Of a stretch of 60,000 bases of DNA, positions 10,919 through 22,223 are shown in pieces. The DNA is from Adiantum capillus-veneris (taxonomy: Eukaryota > Streptophyta > Polypodiopsida > Polypodiales > Pteridaceae), in assembly GCA_014529385.2 (NCBI GenBank), contig CM043947.1:117850087-117910086 (forward strand). The letters are read 5' to 3'. The position numbers were made by a program, and so were the translations under genes. Numbering within the stretch: position 1 is the first letter of the stretch; each line of letters starts with the position of its first letter. The notes beneath the pieces are model-generated. The model was not told where the DNA came from. It saw only the letters and a program-made list of their open reading frames with translations, and searched no databases.

Positions 10919-12214
10919 ACTATGAATGAAGCATTAACCGTAGTGTGTGTACAAGGAATGGATGACTTCAAACACTCTCAATACAAATAGCATATAGATT
11001 ACCAAACAATCACTCAAGAATTAGCCAAGATCACATCAAGCACTCTCACACACATATAAAACATTTCTCTTAATTAACATAAGTAAGAGGAGGAGAGGTT
11101 ACTAGCATGAAACAATTTGCACTCTAGGATGTGCAAGAATAGAGTGAATGAATGAGCTTATGGGCTCATGGTGAGTGATACCAAGGCTCAATGGGGCTGA
11201 GGGAGGCTTGGAATTACAAAGGGGAAGGCCTCTTTATATAGGAAAGAGAGTGATTAGGAGTGAGGTTAAGATCCAAGTGTAATTTGTACAAATGAATCTT
11301 GATTAGGGACATTCAACCAATGAAGAAGCTCCTTCCAAGTGATTTGTTGACCAATTAGCTCCATCATCACTTGTGTTGTCTTCACTCCTTCCTCCATAGC
11401 TTGAGTCCAAGAGCTTCCTTATTTTAAAATGTAAAGAATCTACATTAAATCAATACATATCTAGTAATAATAGGAAGGGGTTGAATGAGAACTTATGAAC
11501 TACAACAAGATTAAGCATGACTTGAGAGGTGATTAGAAGAGGAACTTTGATGGGTTTTTGAGCTTGAGAGAGAGAAGGAAGGAGAGGAGGGTGAGAAGAC
11601 TAATGGCTGATTTTAGAGAAGGTCTCAATGTGGAAAAGGAAGGGTGTGTGTGTGTAAAGGTAGAGGGGGTGGTCTCCACCACATTTGAAAAAACTGGCGT
11701 CCACCATTTTGGCCATATCTCCTAGACCGTAGATGCAAAAATTATAAAAAAAATATGGCCAGAATCTCCAGCTCATCAGATACAACTTTGATGAAGACAA
11801 CTTTTCTTGGATCGGAGTGGAAGTATTTTTTAAAAATTCAGCAAAATCATGTGTCTGGTTTCTTCCTTTACCAAGTCTTCCACTTGGGTCCCATTTGTTT
11901 GAATCATCATATGGCTCCAAAGCCATGATGATATGAGCCACTCATGACCCTTGAATCATGGGTGCATGGCTCCACAACCACAACATATATTTTCTTTTCA
12001 CATTTACATATTTTCCCTTCCCTTTACCACTAGGTTCTCCCTCTACCTTTCACCTCCGGTGAACTAGTCAAGAAAAAATCATTTTTTTTAAATTTTTCCA
12101 AGAGGTTGTTCTCACTCTTTCTTTTATTGTAAACCTCTAGAAGCAAGGAAAACCAACAAAATATGATAAACAAAAATTTGTGATAGGCTCGGATCACTAG
12201 CTAGAACTAACCTT
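10750..12214. mobile_element. Unclassified 1.5-kb insertion splitting the old RT; possible solo LTR
   Basis: RT coding sequence stops after the DLYSG motif at about 12215 and resumes at about 10750, so about 1.46 kb has been inserted. The insert has no long coding frame, contains a long GA microsatellite, and has a TATA-like CCTATATAAAGAGG on the minus strand at about 11230-11245. This would fit a solo LTR, but clear ends and a target duplication were not found. Confidence 0.5.
10846..10916. repeat. (GA)n microsatellite
   Basis: About 35 uninterrupted AG/GA dinucleotides inside the 1.5-kb insertion. Confidence 0.97.
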
Positions 12215-12449
12215 ACCCTGAGTACAAATCTCCCATAGAGTATATTTCCCTCCCTACAAATGCTTCTGCAAATTCATCCACAATTGGCCATGTACCTACA
12301 TTCTTGATTGTGACTTTGTTTACTAGTTTCATATCTTGCATGAGCTGCAAGGCTCCATCCTTCTTTGGCATGGTGAGCCATTTTTTTTTAATATGGAGCA
12401 CATGAATGCTCCAAGATGCCCATTTTAATCTTTTTATGAAGCAAATCAA
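12209..12449 (-). pseudogene. Reverse transcriptase N-terminal part of the old gypsy element
   Basis: The minus-strand frame includes WLTMPKKDGALQLMQDMKLV, then NKVTIKNVGT and EAFVGREIYSMGDLYSG. This is the N-terminal half of a gypsy RT just before the inserted sequence. Confidence 0.8.
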
Positions 12450-14212
12450 TCAACTTCAGCAAGTGAGCCTTTGGAACTGGAATTGGCCCGCAAGCTCCAA
12501 GATATATGAGTTATAGTAAAAATCACCATAGGTGAAACAATGGTTGGTTTGATATACCCTATCTCACTTGGCTTAAATGCAAAAGCATTACCATGTATGG
12601 AAAGAATCTCTTCAAAGCACGTATTTTCAATAAGAGTTAAAAACTCATCACAACCAATATGAAGCTCCTTCAAAGATTCTTGTGTAAACTTGTGCTTGAT
12701 GTGTCTTGGATCCCTAAGGTTTGTTGAAAAGAAGACTGTTGTATCTTCTCCCTGCAATTTGAAGGCCGAGGTAAGGCCACTATTTTAACCTTCTTTTCCA
12801 TAGTCTTGTACTTTGTCTCCACGTGCACTTTGGGTGCTTGATGGTCGTCTTCCTTATTTTCAAAAGCCTCAATCACCTTATACATATGCAAAGTACAACT
12901 TTCAACAACCTACAATATCTCTTAGACATTAGAGACCATTATAGAGTTAAGATCACCCACTGTATCCACAAATGAAAGCTATTCTTGAAAACACTTGTAA
13001 TCTATTCACTGTCCTCTAGAAATTCAATATTTTTATGACCTTTTTGTACATTATTTACATACTACCGTGCACTTCTCTTCATTTATTCAAGTTTTGTGAA
13101 GCATATAGATCCATTCCCTGTCGACCCAAGAAAACTTGTGGAAAATTTTTCATGCATAGTTGGATTAGGTGAGAGCCTATTATCCTTTGTACCACTACAC
13201 TTTCACTTTACAATGGTATTGGGAAAAAACCCCTCATTTTTTTGAGATCTTTAAGCTCCTTGGTTGCCTTCAGAAGAGGATTCTCATGCAGGCTGTCATG
13301 ATTTCTTTCATGGTTCATACACACAATGTGAAATTGGACAACTTTCTTACCATCTTTACTTTTTATCCTTGGGTAGTCTGATCCATTATCCATTACCTTT
13401 GTCTCCACACTCATGTGATGAATGCTTGACCTAAGATGAGTGAGTAAAAGTCAACATCTCCTGCACAAAGAAATTTTACTCATCCTTTACATCACTATAG
13501 TCCCCTTGACATTAGGGAAAACTTCATATAGATCCTCTGAGGAGTTTCTTGTAGCTCTTCATCCATCCATGATTTGTGTCAATTGGCCACTTCCCCTTCA
13601 TGTAGAGACTTTTGGACATGAGGTATTTCAGATCCATGATCAATCAAGGTTGCATAAGGCTCATCTAGATCTCCCCCTTTGACCAAGGTTTTTGTGGTGG
13701 CTCTTGCCCAATGGATCCTTGCATAATGGCTCCTATTTATAGTATCATCATCCTCAGCATCCATAAAGAACATGTTTTGTGCTCCCAATGGAGTGATAGC
13801 ATCCTACCATACTTTTGTCATGGCCATTATTGTGTTCATGTATTCCTTATACATTTGAAGTATCCCCATTGACCAATGCCTATCTCTTCCTCTTGGTTAT
13901 GTCTATGATTTCTTCATGGAACTCTCGCTTTACAATCCCAAGAAGTTCACCCAATGTAAACTCAACTTTGCTATCCAAAATTCTCTCTTCCAATACCTTC
14001 TTCACATTTGTAGAAGCCTCTATATTTGATTGAAACTTATATGTAATATTCTTTGCTTTTTGTCTGCTTCCTCTCAGATGATATATACTCCATGGGTATT
14101 TCAAGTGGTGGAACCTGTTGCGGTGAAGTTTACCTAGGAGGAACAATATCTTTTCTTCCCCCATTTTTGGTAGCCTTTTTGAAGTCCTTCGTTGCCATTC
14201 TGTTGTTTGCAT
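12446..14212 (-). pseudogene. Protease and linker region of the old gypsy element
   Basis: Four broken minus-strand frames (14212-13880, 13788-13579, 13414-13208, 12891-12446) carry the recognisable pieces. FTLGELLGIVKREFHEE is a linker motif seen in these elements, ATLIDHGSEI is the protease active-site region with DHG for DSG, and YIKPTIVSPMVIFTI is pre-RT sequence. Stops and shifts separate them, so no product is expected. Confidence 0.6.
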
Positions 14213-14445
14213 TTCTCTTCTTCAATAGCTTCATGAGATTGTCATTTTGAAATGTATGTGTAAACTGACAAAGCACCAATGGATCATTCTACCCTATTGT
14301 TTCATGAATACAATGTCAAGCTTTATACAGAATATATGTAGTTACCTTTCCCTTTATAGCAAATTCCATAGAATATAGCCATAACTCATCTGACTCCTTC
14401 ATCCAACCTTTCCATTTCCAACTTTATCTCTCACATGCCTTGCCA

Positions 14446-15545
14446 TCACATGCCTTGCTCAATCTTCATTTTATAGGCTGCAGTCTCAACCCTAGCAATA
14501 GCCTGGATTGTGACCATGTTCTCAACTAACTCATGCATTTCAGCTTTTCCAAATATGGTTGCCAAAAGCATTCCTACTTTGGTGAGATGAATTTTACCAT
14601 CCTTGAAAAACACAAGGTCTTTGATCAAATCATCCTTAAAGTTGTCACAATCTCTCTTTGTAGGAATAGTGTTGTCGCACCATATGCACATGTTGGATCT
14701 TTCTGCCTTGATGGGTTGACCCGAACCCTTTTCTTCCAGCCTTGCCATTTTCAACTTCATCTCTCACATGCCCTTTATCAATTTATCTAGCATAGATTCT
14801 TCCATTTTGGAGTTGCAGTAATTCGATTTGATGGTCTTTCTAGTGTGATAGAGAGAGAAGTACCATTACACACCACCATTTTGTCTTGTTGACATTGCCT
14901 CTTGGAAAATAGTGAGACTGCATCTTTGACTTCTTTCCATTGTATCTTCAATCCTTGTTCAATACTCTTATCCTCCAAAATTAGTTCAAGCTTCTCTTGA
15001 ACCTTTGGACCTACAGCTTGCAAGAATGGTTCTATCTTTGTCCTATCCAGGGTATGTCTTTCTGTCACCAATGACTGGGCATAGTGATGCTCAAACTCCC
15101 TTAATAATTCAGCGATTTAAGTTCCTTCCTTTGACATTCCAACCCACTATAGGAATAACATTTTTGTAACCCTTTCACCATCATCTATAAAGTATTCATC
15201 CTTTAGAGCTACCTTGAAAGCTTCCAATCTTTGCCATGCTCAACCTTATAGTCTTTACATAACCTTGAATCTTAGGCACCACAACAAGCTCAAAGCTCCT
15301 CTCATCATATCAATTCTCAATACCCTATTTAACTCCATCTCCTTCTAATAGTGACAGAGATACTTTGTTATATTCTTTCCATCAAAATGCTAAATCTTGT
15401 CGACAATTAAGTGAAACTCCTTTGTAGTTGAGACTTATCTCCTTTTAGCGACATGATGTTGTTGCATGAACGTAGCAAAATCTTTGAACATTTATATTTT
15501 CCCAATATCAAATTGCATACCTTGATAGCTTTGTTGCTTTGCCAT
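14446..15545 (-). pseudogene. gag of the old gypsy element
   Basis: A minus-strand ATG at 15545 opens MAKQQSYQGMQFDIGK and soon meets a stop. Further on are VTERHTLDRTKIEPFLQAVG, KVQEKLELILEDKS and DAVSLFSKRQ. A degraded zinc-knuckle-like CIWCDNTIPTKRDC lies at about 14680-14640. Length and order fit gag, but at least eight stops interrupt it. Confidence 0.6.
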
Positions 15546-16125
15546 GGTTTAAGGCCTTGAAACTCCCTTGCAAACCCTCACCCTAGTATATTCTCATCAA
15601 GTTCACCAAAAGAAACGTTGAAAAGTTGGAAGGAAAGCGCGGGCCTCTGCCTTGGGAGTTTCCAAAGGGATTGCAAGAGACTTTGACAAGTTAAAACTTA
15701 ATAGTTGATGGTAAGAACTTTGGGAGCTTCACTCTCTCTCACACACATATGAACAAAACCCCTCACTCAAAACTCACGGGGCGGGGGGGTTCACCTCTTA
15801 GACATGTAAGCTACCACGCGAGTTCAAATGAATGGGTCCTTTAATTGCCAAAATTTTAGAACTTTAACAAGATTATATTAATAGAAGTGGGTTTTTAACT
15901 CATTTTAGAGAAAAACCTGCAAGTTTTTGAAGAAAAAGGGGTCATTTTATTACCTTAAGCATGTAAGCAAAGGTGTTTTTAAATACCCTTTGAACGCATG
16001 TTATATGAATAGTTTCTTAAAGGTGCACTCCCCGAGACTCAAAACAAGACAAAAATGAAAACGTCAAAGCTCAATTTTGAATGGTCCTATGGAATTGTAG
16101 TTTAGTGCTCACAATGATATATATT
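15546..16125. other. Non-coding interval between the old gypsy gag and the E-like fragment
   Basis: No convincing coding sequence, primer-binding site or LTR end was found. A G-rich run lies at about 15778-15790. It may hold the decayed leader of the minus-strand gypsy element. Confidence 0.4.
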
Positions 16126-17242
16126 CTACCTAGCAATTGGATCAAGCTGTGTATATAAATCTTCTTGGTTCATAGAAAAACCAAGCAGAAGCTCAGCTCT
16201 TAGAGAAAGAAGAATTTCCCACAGTTGTTTCAGCTCAAAAATAAACATTAATAGTTGTTGAAAGTGAGTCAACACAAGTAAGCAATATTGGAGACTTCTA
16301 AGTACTTGGCACAAATAAAATAAAATATTGGAAGAGAAAAGAAGAAAATCACACTATACAACTCTCCCACAAACTTGAGCATGATATGAGGAGTGCGACA
16401 CACCTTTTATTATCTATGTTCCACGAGATTGATTCCAATTTGATAAAAGAGCAAGAACAGATTTCCTTTGAGACGTTTCTTTAACTGCCAAAAATGGGTC
16501 AACAATAGGGTTTTATTGATAAGAAATGATTATGAGAGATTACAATGCTAATAGTGGGCGGGGGGGGGGGGGGGTGGGGGGGATTTGTACATGATGATAG
16601 TAGTATGAGATTGGATTGATTGAATGTTCACGGAGTCCCAGTTGGTTGGTAGAGAAACCTCAACTAATGTTTCTTTTTTATTTATTTGGTTGAGCAAGTA
16701 GAAGTGGTCATAGAAGAAAATGCCCTCATTTGCCACGCTCCGGATTTAATCTTCTAGCACACTGTAAAACACCAATGTGTACATGGTTTATAGATAAGAG
16801 GCCTATAATGCACACCATTGGCTCCCATTCCTTGTATGAAGAAGGATAAGCATCTGTAAGTACAACACATAAATGTAAGTGAAAAGAAAGGTCTAAAAGG
16901 AAGACAATAAAAGGAAGGATAAAAAACCACTTACAGTTGAATCTTGAGTCATATACCATACTAGAGACATAACCACCATTAGCAATCACATCAGAGTGAG
17001 TGAAGATATGTTGAATTAAAAACGCTCTTATAGTTTTCCTACCAACCTCCACTTAAAGATCCAATACTCATGCTTTCCATGTGAAATGAAAAAGATTTGC
17101 TAGAGGATCTTTTCCTCCTTCTTGTGGCATAAGAACCCAAGAACCTTTGAATATCCTTTGCTCTTGCCATTATTATCTGCAATGATGGAGTTTGAGATGG
17201 AAATAGAGTTATGCTGCTTCCTGGACTCCTTGGTAGACTCAT
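16126..17242 (-). pseudogene. E-like gene fragment, diverged homologue of gene E at 37572-38863
   Basis: Minus-strand pieces match the unknown gene E of the 9-kb element. Shared or similar blocks are KTIRAFLIQHIFTHSD against KSIKEVLVQHVYMHKD, TDAYPSSYKEWEPMVCII against TDLYPSNIMEWQPVECVI, and ANEGIFFYDHFYL against AENGIFFFDHNYV. The intron between the first two blocks is in the same place (CAACT|GTAAGT here, CAAACT|GTAAGT there; both acceptors end CAG). Frame breaks at about 17050 and 16730 and a G homopolymer at 16557-16582 show decay. Function is unknown. Confidence 0.7.
16557..16582. repeat. Poly-G tract
   Basis: A run of G broken by a single T inside the E-like fragment. Confidence 0.95.
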
Positions 17243-17632
17243 GGTGAGACTAGTTGAGGAGAGAGTAGAGCAACTCCTAGAGATTTTGAGGTGGAAAGAA
17301 GAAGAAGAAAAAGCCTTAGTTATTCCAGAGTGTAAGAGGGAAGATAACTTTCTTGTAACGGAGGAAGGATGAGTTTTGAAAGTTCTCTTAATAGAGGAAA
17401 AGATTTTAGTGTGGTGGGAGTATGATAGCTTTTAGTCGCTTTCTTTCACTACATTGATGGCTATCAAAGTCCCTTACTAGTGGGTCTACATATTGATACC
17501 TTCAACCCCATAAAAACAAGATGTTACCTTACAAATAATTCAAATTTCTTCACATTTTGGAATTTTAATTTCTTGATCTGTTTCATGTATTTTCTATGTT
17601 ATGTTGCCTTGCTGCTCATTGGATGCACCTTC

Positions 17633-17708
<76 letters not shown>

Positions 17709-18208
17709 TCAATATGGCCCTCTAAAAGATCTCCAAAATCTCCTAATGAAACGAGTCTTGACTGGGTTGAATTTATATGTCCGTAGTATAAAAATTATAC
17801 GTATAAAATGAAATTATATGCCAAAATTTCAAATAATACTAGAATACTCAATAACCATTTTTCAATCGAGAACCGTTTTGATCAAAAAGCATAGTTATAA
17901 AAAAAGGGCATCACCGTTTTCCTTCAAAAATGTGTTGCCTCTTGCAATGCCATCTCCATAGAGACCACTAACAATAGAGTTCAATGTCAGCTTCAGTACG
18001 ACCACAACAACACAAGCAATATTTAGGTATACTTTTTTGCTTAGATTTCATAAGTACTAACTTGTTTTTTTGTTTTGTGCCAGACTCGTGTGCTGAGTCA
18101 TGTGGTGTAGCAGTTGCTCACTCACCACAGATTTGGCTTGTAGACTATAAGCCACTACTTGTTGTGCAGCCATATGGATCACTTTAGAAGTGAGAAGAAA
18201 TTAGTACC
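17243..18208. other. Non-coding interval with long CT microsatellite
   Basis: Apart from the microsatellite at 17635-17704, nothing coding is supported. If the E-like fragment is the right end of an element like 30254-39245, its terminal repeat should lie here; no copy of that repeat is visible. Confidence 0.4.
17635..17704. repeat. (CT)n microsatellite
   Basis: About 34 uninterrupted CT dinucleotides. Confidence 0.97.
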
Positions 18209-18900
18209 TGTAACATTTACTGGTCTAGTAACTTGTGTGTAGCGGAAAATAACATAGACCTTGTGAACATTTCATTAAGAATAGATTCCTAATGAGCATA
18301 GCAAGAGTGCTTGGATGGAGAGAGCAACAAAAGCATAACACTTAGTTAGATAGGCACGAACAATACTTAAAAAAGAGAAAGAAATTAAGCTATTGACAAT
18401 AGTTGAGGACCGGATTTACATGGAGCAGGTCCCCCCTGCAAAAGGCTTTGTATTATAGGTTTCCCCCATCAAGGGAGACATTTTACAATACAATACTTTG
18501 TGTTCCTTCAATAACTTGCTGGTGCAATGAAGATGGAAGCTTCAAGCACCAAGCTTACACTTGAAAACACAACATCAATTCCTTCACGGTCTTAGACCCA
18601 AGACCTCACACATCTTCGAAGATGGTGCGAGCTAGCGGGGTATGAGAGTAGATTGAGAGGAAGAAGGAGTATACGAGAAATAAGTATGTCTCCTCACATA
18701 ATCACTCTTAATAGCTTAACATAGCTGAGTAATTAGCAGGTAGAAGAGATGAGCATGCATTGGAGCTTGGCTCTTGGTTGGATTTGCATCACAAAGCCAA
18801 GAGTTGTTGGTGTAGGCCTCCCTTCTCACAAGCTTGGAGTAGATGATGAGCTTTCCATTAAAGCTTGAGAAGGAGATAGTCTTCTTTACTTCACACATGA

Positions 18901-18904
<4 letters not shown>

Positions 18905-18931
<27 letters not shown>
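18905..18931. repeat. (GT)n microsatellite in the minus-strand LTR
   Basis: About 13 GT dinucleotides, at a CA-repeat-like position of the LTR. Confidence 0.9.
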
Positions 18932-19917
18932 ATAATTCCTTGCAAAAATCAGCCCCCTCTCTCTCTTGGTCGACCCCTCTTGCTATTTGCTCATGATGGT
19001 ATCCTATTGGCCCCTGCAAAGCTTAGCCAATGACAATTAAGAGGCATAAGTGATAGCATTGTGACATGTGTCCCCCTTTCCCCTTTTGTGAGAGATTTAG
19101 GTATTTAAATAATGCAATTAAACTCTCATTGGACCTCTTAGTCTTTTGGCCAATAGGAATCAGGCATGCCATTGGGCTGCTGAATGCTCATTGGACCCCT
19201 TGGGAGACTGTCCAATAGTCTTCTAGAGAGCTTAATGTCTATTGGTTCTTTTATCAAGTTTTTTTAAATTAATTAAACTAAATTTACTCTAGCCTAATTC
19301 TCATTGGTCCACCTCTATGGCCATCCAATAGGATTTGAATGCACCTTGGGGCCAACTGGGCTAGGAAGCTAACATGTGTCCACTATGCCCTTTGTGTAAA
19401 GGGAGCTTGGAAGTGTGTGTGTGTTTCTCTCTCATCCCCTACATATATGGCTCGCCCCCTCCTAGATAGGGATGTGGGAATAATTTTGAGTCTTCCCACA
19501 AGCATCCAATTTACCCTAAGGCTTGACCATTAAAGATTTTATTTAATTTTGGAACTGTAGCATTTTGGAAGTCTTAATGGGCTGAACCTTACGGTGTCTG
19601 AAGCCCATTGATGCACATTGCTATTCTGCATATGCCCCCCCATTTGGATCCCTATTTTCCCTCCTTTGGATCTCTACTGTGATCGGTCTGCAAGCCTAAC
19701 CAATATTCTAGCATTTTCTCCCCTGGTACTTCCCCGTTTTAAATGATCAGTTTAACATGAGAAAATCAGTTAGGAGAACTAGACATTAGCTATTATGACA
19801 TTACCTCTCTCTTGAAATCATAGTCATCCTTGGCTATGAGGTAGAGAAGATAAATTTTAGTTATTAGTCCTTTTTCTAGAGGGTAGAGGATCCCTATTTT
19901 ACCCTACCGAAACATGA

Positions 19918-20334
19918 GGGTAACGCTCGTCAACTAGGGAGTGGAGAGATGCACACTTCATGCTCTCTTCATCCTTGTGCGATGCACCAGTTACCCTTGT
20001 GCTTTGTACTCCATAGACACACCATTGTTCATCACTAGATAACTTGGTGTTGTCTTGGATGTAGATACATACAATGGTTGGCCTGCATCTAAAATTGTTA
20101 AGATGCCTGTTGTGGTGGTTGTGTTGTGTGTTACTTACACTTATCAAGGGCTAGATTAGGCCCCACATTATCTCTAGTACTACATAGAAATAAGAGGGTT
20201 ATGCTCATCAACCTAGGAGTGGAGAGATACATACCCATGCCCTCTTCATCTTGATATGACGCACTCGTTACCCTTGTACTTCCTAATTCAAAGATACACC
20301 ATTGTTCATCACTAGATGACTTGGCATTGTCTTG
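19918..20334. repeat. Two diverged direct copies of a 138-bp segment
   Basis: The segment beginning GGGTAACGCTCGTCAACTAG at about 19918-20057 recurs in diverged form at about 20197-20334. Both end with CACCATTGTTCATCACTAGAT and a TTGTCTTG block. They lie in the internal 3' region of the gypsy fragment. Confidence 0.75.
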
Positions 20335-20511
20335 TTCATCAGTAGATGATGCTAGAAGGGTGTCTATGTAGGCATTGTGGATTGGGGTTCATTCACAAAG
20401 ACAAAAACTACAATCCACTTTTCTCCTCTCCGTGATTTGCAGATAGAAACCAGAAAGCAAAGCAAAAGAGATTTTTCATGGGCCGGCCCCGAGTGTATAT
20501 TTAGAAATCCC

Positions 20512-20536
20512 TCCACCCCCCCCCCCCCCCCCCCCC
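20512..20536. repeat. Poly-C tract
   Basis: About 22 consecutive C residues at the edge of an otherwise non-coding interval (20346-20819). Confidence 0.95.
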
Positions 20537-20819
20537 AAAGACTAAAACTATGGATATTTTCTCCATATCCCATACTTGTAAACAACTCTTAAAGTGCATT
20601 CCAATGCCCCATGAGAAAAACAAGAGGGTTTCTTTTTAGCATTGTACTTACACACATTGAGAGTGGCAAACGAAATAATCCCTCAAACCGGCATAACACC
20701 TTTGACCTCTCTCTTTGTCTACACGGTGCCCATAGAGTGGGTTACGACATTGTAATGACTTTTGGTCTACAACCTGTCGATGACTAAAGTGAAAACATTC
20801 TGTGTGTTCATTACTTACA

Positions 20820-21104
20820 ATGAGTAATACATCTTCCATTAGTGATAACCGCAAGTTTCACTCGAACATTAAGCTAAGCCAAGAATATGCTACTACACGG
20901 AGTCTCTATCAAAGACCAGTTACAACTGCAAATGAAGCACAACAACTTCGCAGCGAGGGAAAGAAACACATTGATCTATGGACAGATGGGAATTTGTATC
21001 CACGGGATCCTAGCACTGGAAGGTATCCATCTTTTGACACACCTCATGATTTGATGAGATTTGTTGGAGATGGGGTTGATGGCTTACTAGGATATAGTTC
21101 ATGA
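20820..21104 (+). pseudogene. A-like fragment, homologue of the N-terminus of gene A/B at 30582
   Basis: The ATG-started frame contains KKHIDLWTDGNLYPRDP and then LMRFVGDGVDGLLGY. These match NHIDLWTADGSLYPVDP and LIKFVGDGQRGLLGY in the 9-kb element at the same relative spacing. Homology ends after GLLGYSS, where a stop follows; the coiled coil and transposase body are missing and a C-like gene on the other strand follows within 180 bp. This looks like an internally deleted copy of the same family. Confidence 0.75.
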
Positions 21105-21280
21105 GATCAAACAACCATGCCGATCAACCACAAATGGAGATTAATGCTTCGCTTTGAAACTTTGTACCGAGTCTTTCTAAAGAGATCCAGATTCAAAAAA
21201 GATATTTTTACGCAAAACATTGTCAATTTTACATCAGTTTTTGATTTTTTTGGTATCACTAGGTATGTCACCCCTATATC

Positions 21281-21534
21281 TCAAAAACTTTCTTCTTTTA
21301 TAGCCCCCAAGAAGGTTGACATTTGTCTCCTTAGTTGCTGTGCATAGCTAGAGTAGCAAAGAAAGTATCTTGCTCTTGAGGCATTGAATCCTGCAACATG
21401 CCCAAATATTCTAAGTGCTGCAGCTCTCTCAAGTAGCATGATCTTGTTTGCATTGATTTGAAGGGGAGTGTACCCCAAAAATCGTGACAATATCTTCACG
21501 GAAAATATTGGCAACTCAGGATCTTCAGAATACT
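21281..21534 (-). pseudogene. C-like fragment, homologue of the C-terminus of gene C; cut by the CACTA element
   Basis: The minus-strand frame has LPIFSVKILSRFLG, AAALRIFGHVAGFN and AQQLRRQMSTFLG. These line up with LPMLAIKALAKVVG, EEAIRIFGFFPSLT and SGDLKRQMIGYNK in gene C. The frame is interrupted at 21534 by the CACTA transposon and appears to continue upstream at 30083-30253. Confidence 0.75.
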
Positions 21535-21565
21535 CACTACAACAGGTTGTGTGCACTTGTGACAC

Positions 21566-21795
21566 TGTTAGCGACGAAAATACATTGGGTTTTTATACTC
21601 CCCGGCGTCGCTAAGAGCATTGATACGGGAACGTCGCTATGAGCGTAGCTATAACGATCGCTATATGCATCGCTATAGCCGTCGCTATATAGTGATGCCT
21701 ATCGTGACGATCATAGCGACGTTTACAGGCCACCTATAGCGACGTTTATAGAGACACTGCAAAGCCTTATATAGCAACGGTCATAGCGACGCCCG
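21566..21795. repeat. CACTA subterminal repeats (left end)
   Basis: Repeated GCGACG, CGTCGCTAT and TATAGCGAC motifs in both orientations. In En/Spm such arrays are bound by the TNPA-type protein; that role is inferred here. Confidence 0.75.
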
Positions 21796-22223
21796 AGATT
21801 TTTTTTTTTTGGTGGTAGGGCATTCACCCATCAACCATATTGAATGTTTTAATAATTGATTCACCTTTGAAAGAAAGTGCAAGCTTAGATATAGACCCAA
21901 AGTAGTCACCCACAAGACAATATAACCATTAACTCCATCATCCATAGTATTGTTTGCAGAATAAAGAATAAAGATACAAACCGACGAAAGTATATCAATG
22001 ACAATTGTACACATCATAGGCAAAATCACTTGATTGTTAAACTTTGCAAATGTAATAGTTACAACACCATTGTCATTATTGAAAAAATATGCATGGTTTT
22101 CAAAAAGACGTATAAACCTCATCTCATGATACATATGCTATGACAAAGGGAAACTAATGCTATCTAGCTACGACTAAACTGACGTCGTCTAATCAGACGT
22201 CTCATCGCGTCCAAGTGGCATAT

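Larger units (their letters stand above)
10002..15545 (-). mobile_element. Old minus-strand Ty3/gypsy element (gag to RNase H part)
   Basis: Minus-strand coding remnants run in the order gag (15545-14446), protease/linker (14212-12446), RT (12449-12209, then 10752-10394), RNase H (10413-10007), and then integrase across the inserted element at 1065-483. Each piece carries stops and shifts. No LTR or primer site is visible upstream of gag, so the termini are lost or too diverged. Confidence 0.75.
18209..20345 (-). mobile_element. Minus-strand 3' fragment (LTR plus internal end) of the same gypsy family as 1071-10001
   Basis: The LTR at 18209-19800 is the reverse complement of the 1071-2657 family, beginning TGTAACATTTA and ending TTATGACA. 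The sequence just beyond it, TTACCTCTCTCTTGAAATCA, is the reverse complement of the polypurine tract and adjoining internal sequence. No second LTR or pol follows, so only the 3' end of a minus-strand element remains. The left limit is sharp; the right limit near 20345 is an estimate. Confidence 0.85.
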
